DNA from: Hyphomicrobiales bacterium
GTDB taxonomy: Bacteria > Pseudomonadota > Alphaproteobacteria > Rhizobiales > Beijerinckiaceae
DNA: 37,253 bases
Reading direction: 5' to 3'
Assembly: GCA_028869185.1 (NCBI GenBank)
Contig: JAGWTA010000024.1
Coordinates: forward strand, 1 to 37,253
Shown: positions 33,737 through 37,253 of the stretch, piece after piece
How the letters are laid out: each line of letters opens with the position of its first letter
How positions within the stretch are numbered: the first letter of the stretch is position 1
The notes under the pieces: model-generated
Told to the model about the DNA's origin: nothing
What the model saw: the letters and a program-made list of their open reading frames with translations, nothing else
Database searches by the model: none
Made by a program: the position numbers and the translations under genes

Positions 33737-34393
33737 TCACGCTGTTTCGTATTTTTCTATGCGCCAGGGCTCGGCGCGCGCGCCTTCGTCCCATTTTTTC
33801 CAGGCGCGGCTTTGCTTCATCGCTTGCATATAGGCTTTTGTGTCGTCGGCGACGGGCGCCGCATATCGGTCGAAACGCGAGACGACCGGGGCATACATGG
33901 CGTCCGCAGCGCTGAATGCGCCGAACAGGAATGGCCCCCCGTCGGCGAAACGTTCGCGCGCGATGCGCCAGATGTTTTCGATGCGCGCGATGTCGACAAG
34001 CGTTTCCGGCGTGAAGAGCGGCGCCTGCCGGGGCCGGTCCCACACCATCGGGCATTGCTGGCGCAGCGCCTGAAAGGAGGAATGCATTTCAGCGGCAATC
34101 GAACGCGCCATCGCGCGGGCCTGCGCGGCATGCGGCCAGATGGCGAGCTGGGGGTTGGAGTCGGCGACATATTCGCAGATCGCCAACGAATCCCAGACGA
34201 CAGCGGGGCCGTCGACCAGCGCTGGAACCTTGCCGGTCGGCGAATATTCGAGCATGCGCGCGCGCGTGTCAGGCTCGCCCATACGCACGACGATCTCGCG
34301 AAACGGCAGGTCGAATTGCGTAAGCAGCATCCACGGGCGCAGCGACCAGGACGAATAGCGTTTGTTGGCGATGACGAGAACCGGATCAGGCAT
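33737..34393 (-). CDS. Glutathione S-transferase family protein
   Basis: Protein of 218 residues with an N-terminal thioredoxin-like GST domain ([16 protein letters not shown], the Ser-Ser pair being the likely thiol-activating position near residues 14-15; GKVPALVDG and [12 protein letters not shown] for glutathione binding) and an all-helical C-terminal domain. Substrate unknown. Its start overlaps the end of the permease gene by 8 nt and its stop is 7 nt before mccB, so it is translated in the same run. Confidence 0.9.
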   Translation of the reverse strand: MPDPVLVIANKRYSSWSLRPWMLLTQFDLPFREIVVRMGEPDTRARMLEYSPTGKVPALVDGPAVVWDSLAICEYVADSNPQLAIWPHAAQARAMARSIAAEMHSSFQALRQQCPMVWDRPRQAPLFTPETLVDIARIENIWRIARERFADGGPFLFGAFSAADAMYAPVVSRFDRYAAPVADDTKAYMQAMKQSRAWKKWDEGARAEPWRIEKYETA

Positions 34394-35711
34394 GACGCTC
34401 CATGGCGCTCAGTTTCTTCGTGTCGCGCATGGTTGCGTAAACGAGGAAAGAACAGAAAATCACCGCGGTCAGATACCAGTTGAACCAGTCGGGATGACCC
34501 TTATCCTTGAACCACAAAGCGATGTAGTCGGCGGTGCCGCCGAAGATCGCGACCGTCAGCGCGTAGGGCAGGCCGACGCCGAGCGCGCGCACGTTGGTGG
34601 GGAACAGTTCGGCCTTCACGACCGCATTGATCGAGGTGTAGCCGGCGACGATCATCCAGGCCGCACAGATGATGAGGAAGGCGACCCATGGGCTTTTGGT
34701 CGCCTGCAGCGCCGAGAGCAGCGGCACGGTGCACAAGGTGCCCATGATGCCGAACCACATCAGCAGCGGGCGCCGGCCGATCTTGTCGGACAGCGCGCCA
34801 TAGATCGGTTGCAGCAGCGTTGCGAAAACGAGCGAACCGAAGACGACGCTCGTCGTCTGGCTGTCGTTGAGGCCGACCGACAGCTTCAGCATTTTCTGCA
34901 TGGTCGTCGTGTAGGTGTAGAAAGCCGTCGTGCCGCCCATGGTGAGGCCGACGACGAGCAGCAGTTCTTTGGGATGCTTCAGCAATTCCGACATCGCGCC
35001 CTGCCTGGAGGCGACAGCGCTCTTGGCCGCTTCGAAATGGTCGGTCTCGTGCATGTTCGAGCGCATGAGATAGGCGATGATCGCGAGCAGCGCGCCGATG
35101 AAGAAGGGGATGCGCCATCCCCAGGCTTTCAGTTCCTCCGGCGTCAGCAGGAACTTCTGCAGCACGAACAGAACGACGATTGCCGACAATTGTCCGCCGA
35201 TCAGCGTCACATATTGAAAGCTCGAATAGAAACCGCGCCGTTGCGGATCGGCCATTTCGGTCAGATAGGTGGCGCTGGTGCCATATTCGCCGCCGAGCGA
35301 CAGGCCCTGCAACAGGCGCGCGAAAACGAGGATAATCGGCGCCAGAACGCCGATGGACGCATAGGTCGGCGTCAGCGCAATGACGAGCGAACCGAAACAC
35401 ATCAGCATGACGGAGATCATCAGCGCAAATTTTCTGCCGTGACGATCGGCCAGAAACCCGAACAGCCACCCGCCGATGGGGCGCATGATGAAACCGATGG
35501 CGAAAATGCCGGCGGCCGCCAGCTGTTGCGCAACCTCATCGCCCTTGGGGAAAAAGGCGCCGGCGAAATAGAGCGCAAAGGCGGAATAGGCGTAGAAATC
35601 GTACCATTCCACGAGATTGCCGATGGAGCCGATGAAAATCGCCTTGAGGCGGCGGGCCATGTCGGAATAATCGAGCGGCGCGGCGCTCGCCGGTGTGACG
35701 GATTGGCTCAA
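34386..35711 (-). CDS. MHS-family MFS permease (KgtP/ProP-like)
   Basis: Major facilitator of the metabolite:H+ symporter branch, 441 residues, 12 helices. Seen are GNLVEWYDFYAYSAFALYF near the start, RPIGGWLFGFLADRHGRK (motif A), RLLQGLSLGGEYGTSATYL and the C-half motif A GALSDKIGRRPLL. The family carries alpha-ketoglutarate, proline/betaine, shikimate or other organic acids. The start is TTG at 35711, well supported by AGGAGGG 5-6 nt upstream. Its place in the mccB run suggests import of an acid feeding branched-chain metabolism, which is an inference. Confidence 0.92.
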   Translation of the reverse strand: MSQSVTPASAAPLDYSDMARRLKAIFIGSIGNLVEWYDFYAYSAFALYFAGAFFPKGDEVAQQLAAAGIFAIGFIMRPIGGWLFGFLADRHGRKFALMISVMLMCFGSLVIALTPTYASIGVLAPIILVFARLLQGLSLGGEYGTSATYLTEMADPQRRGFYSSFQYVTLIGGQLSAIVVLFVLQKFLLTPEELKAWGWRIPFFIGALLAIIAYLMRSNMHETDHFEAAKSAVASRQGAMSELLKHPKELLLVVGLTMGGTTAFYTYTTTMQKMLKLSVGLNDSQTTSVVFGSLVFATLLQPIYGALSDKIGRRPLLMWFGIMGTLCTVPLLSALQATKSPWVAFLIICAAWMIVAGYTSINAVVKAELFPTNVRALGVGLPYALTVAIFGGTADYIALWFKDKGHPDWFNWYLTAVIFCSFLVYATMRDTKKLSAMERHA

Positions 35712-35775
35712 AATTCCCTCCTGGACGATTTCGTCTTCTTGCGCCGATTTAGGCCCTGCCGCCCGAAACGGTCAA

Positions 35776-36189
35776 TCAAGCCTTGTGCTTGATGTGGTAT
35801 GGCTCGGTCTTGCCGCCCGCCTTGCGCCAGGCGCCATAACCGCCCTCGATATGGGCGACGGGCGCAAGGCCCATGCGCTGCGCCTTGTGAGCGGCGAGCG
35901 CCGAGCGCAGGCCGCCGGCGCAGAAGAAAACGAATTTCCGGTCCTGCGCGAAAATCGGCTTGTGGTAGGGGCTTTTCGGATCGATCCAGAATTCGAGCAT
36001 CCCGCGCGGACAATGAAAGGCGCCGGGAATCTGTCCTTCGCGCTCCAGTTCGCGTGGATCGCGCAGGTCGACCAGAACCACATCCTCGCGCCCGACCAGC
36101 GCCAGCGCCTCGTTCGTGGGGATGGTTTCCACTGTGGCGTTGGCTTCGGCGAGAAGTTCGGCGATTCCGGTTGTAATGTTTTGCGGCAT
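35776..36189 (-). CDS. Single-domain rhodanese
   Basis: Rhodanese-like sulfurtransferase of 137 residues. The domain has VVLVDLRDPRELEREGQIPGAFHCPRG in pieces (37-63) and the active-site loop with Cys90 in FFCAGGLRSALAA. Family members move sulfane sulfur; no partner is obvious here. The ATG at 36189 has GGGAGAG 7 nt upstream. It is the first gene of the leftward run (64 nt before the permease) and is divergent from the DUF599 gene. Confidence 0.92.
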   Translation of the reverse strand: MPQNITTGIAELLAEANATVETIPTNEALALVGREDVVLVDLRDPRELEREGQIPGAFHCPRGMLEFWIDPKSPYHKPIFAQDRKFVFFCAGGLRSALAAHKAQRMGLAPVAHIEGGYGAWRKAGGKTEPYHIKHKA

Positions 36190-36207
36190 ATCGTTCTCTC
36201 CCACTCA

Positions 36208-36240
36208 CAGTTGACGGAAAGGTCCGACGAAAATCAACTG
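36208..36240. promoter_or_regulatory. 7-bp inverted repeat between rhodanese and DUF599 genes
   Basis: CAGTTGA at 36208-36214 and TCAACTG at 36234-36240 are exact reverse complements with a 19-nt spacer, in a divergent region of only 62 nt. It could be an operator shared by both directions, but the arms are short. Confidence 0.3.
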
Positions 36241-36251
36241 GCGGAGGCTCC

Positions 36252-36947
36252 ATGGAGGCTTATTGGGCCGATATCTGCGCTCTGTCGCTGTTTCTGGCGA
36301 CCTGGCTGATCTATAATCTGATTGTGGAGCGTCGCTCGACATCGCAGCCCGCGCTCAACCGCATCATGCATATCCAGCGCCAACGCTGGATGGAGCAGAT
36401 GGCGGCGCGCGATGTGCGGATCGTCGACACTGCGATTACATCGACCCTGCAGAACGGCACGGCCTTTTTCGCGTCGACCTCGCTTCTGGCCATTGGCGGT
36501 GCGGCGACGATGCTGCGCTCGACGGACGACATCCTGCGCATGTTTTCCGATCTGCCCTTTGCGGCGACGCCGACGCGCGCCCTTTGGGATCTGAAAGTCG
36601 CGGGCCTCGCCATCATCTTCGGCTACGCCTTCTTCAAATTCGCCTGGTCCTATCGCTTGTTCAACTATTCTGCGATCCTCATCGGCGCGACGCCGCCCGC
36701 CAATTCTCCCGATGCGGCGCGGCGGTTGCGCGCGGCGCGGCGCGCGGGCGAGATGAACACGGTCGCCGCGCGCCATTTCGTCGCCGGACAGCGCGCGTTC
36801 TTTTTCGCCTTCGCCTATCTCGGCTGGTTTCTGGGGCCCTTCGCCTTCATGGCGACGACGATCCTGATCATCTATGTCGTCTATCGTCGGCAGTTCCATT
36901 CCGACGCGCTGGCGGCGCTGAAACCGTTCGAGGACGACGAGACATGA
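36252..36947 (+). CDS. DUF599 membrane protein
   Basis: Membrane protein of 231 residues with about four hydrophobic segments. The DUF599 pattern is clear: an N-terminal helix followed by RQRWMEQMAARDVRIVDT, then LQNGTAFFASTSLLAIGG, LKVAGLAIIFGYAFFKFAWSYRLFNY (seen in pieces) and AARHFVAGQRAFFFAFAYLGW. Function unknown in the family. GGAGG precedes the ATG. Its stop overlaps the next start by four bases (ATGA). Confidence 0.9.
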   Translation: MEAYWADICALSLFLATWLIYNLIVERRSTSQPALNRIMHIQRQRWMEQMAARDVRIVDTAITSTLQNGTAFFASTSLLAIGGAATMLRSTDDILRMFSDLPFAATPTRALWDLKVAGLAIIFGYAFFKFAWSYRLFNYSAILIGATPPANSPDAARRLRAARRAGEMNTVAARHFVAGQRAFFFAFAYLGWFLGPFAFMATTILIIYVVYRRQFHSDALAALKPFEDDET

Positions 36948-37141
36948 AGTCCTTTGCGATCGCGCTGATCGTTGCGGGGCTTGCGCCGCTCGCCGCGCTC
37001 GCTGTGCTGGCATTCTGGGCGCAGGACATGGCCGATGTCGGCTTTGCGCAGGCGGCCGCCACGCGCATCTGGCTGACCGCCCTTCTGGCCGTCTTGTGCG
37101 TGGCCGCCGGCGCCGTCATGCTGCGCCGGACAAAACGATAG
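36944..37141 (+). CDS. Small two-helix membrane protein (65 aa)
   Basis: A 65-residue protein with two hydrophobic helices (about 4-26 and 40-58) and a basic C-terminus RRTKR. I do not recognise the family. The ATG overlaps the DUF599 stop (ATGA), so expression is probably coupled, and the acyl-CoA carboxylase alpha gene starts 13 nt after its stop. This supports one rightward unit. Confidence 0.75.
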   Translation: MKSFAIALIVAGLAPLAALAVLAFWAQDMADVGFAQAAATRIWLTALLAVLCVAAGAVMLRRTKR

Positions 37142-37154
37142 CGGACCCGTACCC

Positions 37155-37253
37155 ATGCTGCCTTCCGTCCTCATCGCCAATCGCGGCGAAATCGCCTGCC
37201 GCGTGATCCGCACCGCGCGCCGGATGGGTATCCGCACTGTCGCGGTCTATTCC
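37155..37253 (+). CDS. Biotin carboxylase subunit, 5' part (probable methylcrotonyl-CoA carboxylase alpha)
   Basis: The first 33 codons of a biotin-dependent carboxylase subunit, cut by the window edge. [20 protein letters not shown] (5-24) is the start of the biotin carboxylase domain and is nearly identical to the same segment of pccA at 10119, so it is a second, distinct gene. With mccB and ivd nearby, mccA (liuD) is the likely identity; acetyl- or other acyl-CoA carboxylase subunits start the same way and cannot be excluded. Confidence 0.85.
   Translation, partial: MLPSVLIANRGEIACRVIRTARRMGIRTVAVYS

Noticed and set aside
34362-35792. 476-codon rightward frame opposite the MHS permease
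   Set aside because: Charged, low-complexity (Gln/Glu/Arg-rich) shadow of a membrane protein gene.

Overview
This is a GC-rich chromosomal segment from an alphaproteobacterium. It is most likely a member of the Rhizobiales (Hyphomicrobiales), with a Methylocystaceae/Beijerinckiaceae-like flavour that I cannot pin down further. The placement rests on ribosomal protein L17 followed by an HtrA/Do protease, rarA, crcB, rluC and ATP12, on the ATP12 chaperone itself (alphaproteobacterial and mitochondrial), on an Omp25/31-type porin-like protein, and on several alphaproteobacterial small proteins. About 40 protein genes and one tRNA are packed tightly. I saw no insertion sequence, CRISPR array, prophage gene or integrase.

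Region by region. 1-7.2 kb is housekeeping: rplQ with a clear terminator, a periplasmic Do-like protease, an orphan ParA ATPase on the opposite strand, then the coupled run rarA-crcB-rluC, a secreted carboxymuconolactone-decarboxylase-family protein and ATP12. 7.2-12.3 kb holds a DUF4260 membrane protein, a divergent 3-methyladenine glycosylase I-like protein, both subunits of propionyl-CoA carboxylase (pccB, pccA) and a 44-residue membrane protein. 12.3-17.7 kb holds a methyltransferase/glycosyltransferase pair, a run ending in panC and a DUF805-like protein, and lipB. 17.8-20.4 kb holds tRNA-Leu(GAG), an outer-membrane beta-barrel protein and a membrane-anchored DJ-1/PfpI protein.

20.4-25.9 kb is the most accessory-looking part. 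A sulfatase, an anion symporter and a LysR regulator read leftward. A class II aldolase-like protein and a short-chain dehydrogenase read rightward. The shared intergenic region contains a textbook LysR box (ATA-N9-TAT) and a perfect 10-bp inverted repeat. This looks like a small, self-regulated catabolic locus for an imported, probably sulfated, organic anion; the substrate is unknown.

25.9-27.9 kb is a divergent cell-envelope pair, a NodB-type polysaccharide deacetylase and a GH25 lysozyme-like lipoprotein, around a perfect palindrome and a CtrA-like motif. 28-37.3 kb is organised around leucine/isovalerate breakdown: isovaleryl-CoA dehydrogenase, methylcrotonyl-CoA carboxylase beta, and at the right edge the first 33 residues of a biotin-carboxylase subunit, probably methylcrotonyl-CoA carboxylase alpha. 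Between them lie an exported metallo-beta-lactamase-fold protein, an aldo/keto reductase, a YdcF protein, DUF3253, a glutathione S-transferase, an MHS-type permease, a rhodanese, and two membrane proteins.

I found no clearly unprecedented system. The best leads are the sulfatase/aldolase locus with its two dyads, the palindrome between the two envelope enzymes, the porin-like protein with an unexpected hydrophobic segment, and the membrane-tethered DJ-1 protein.
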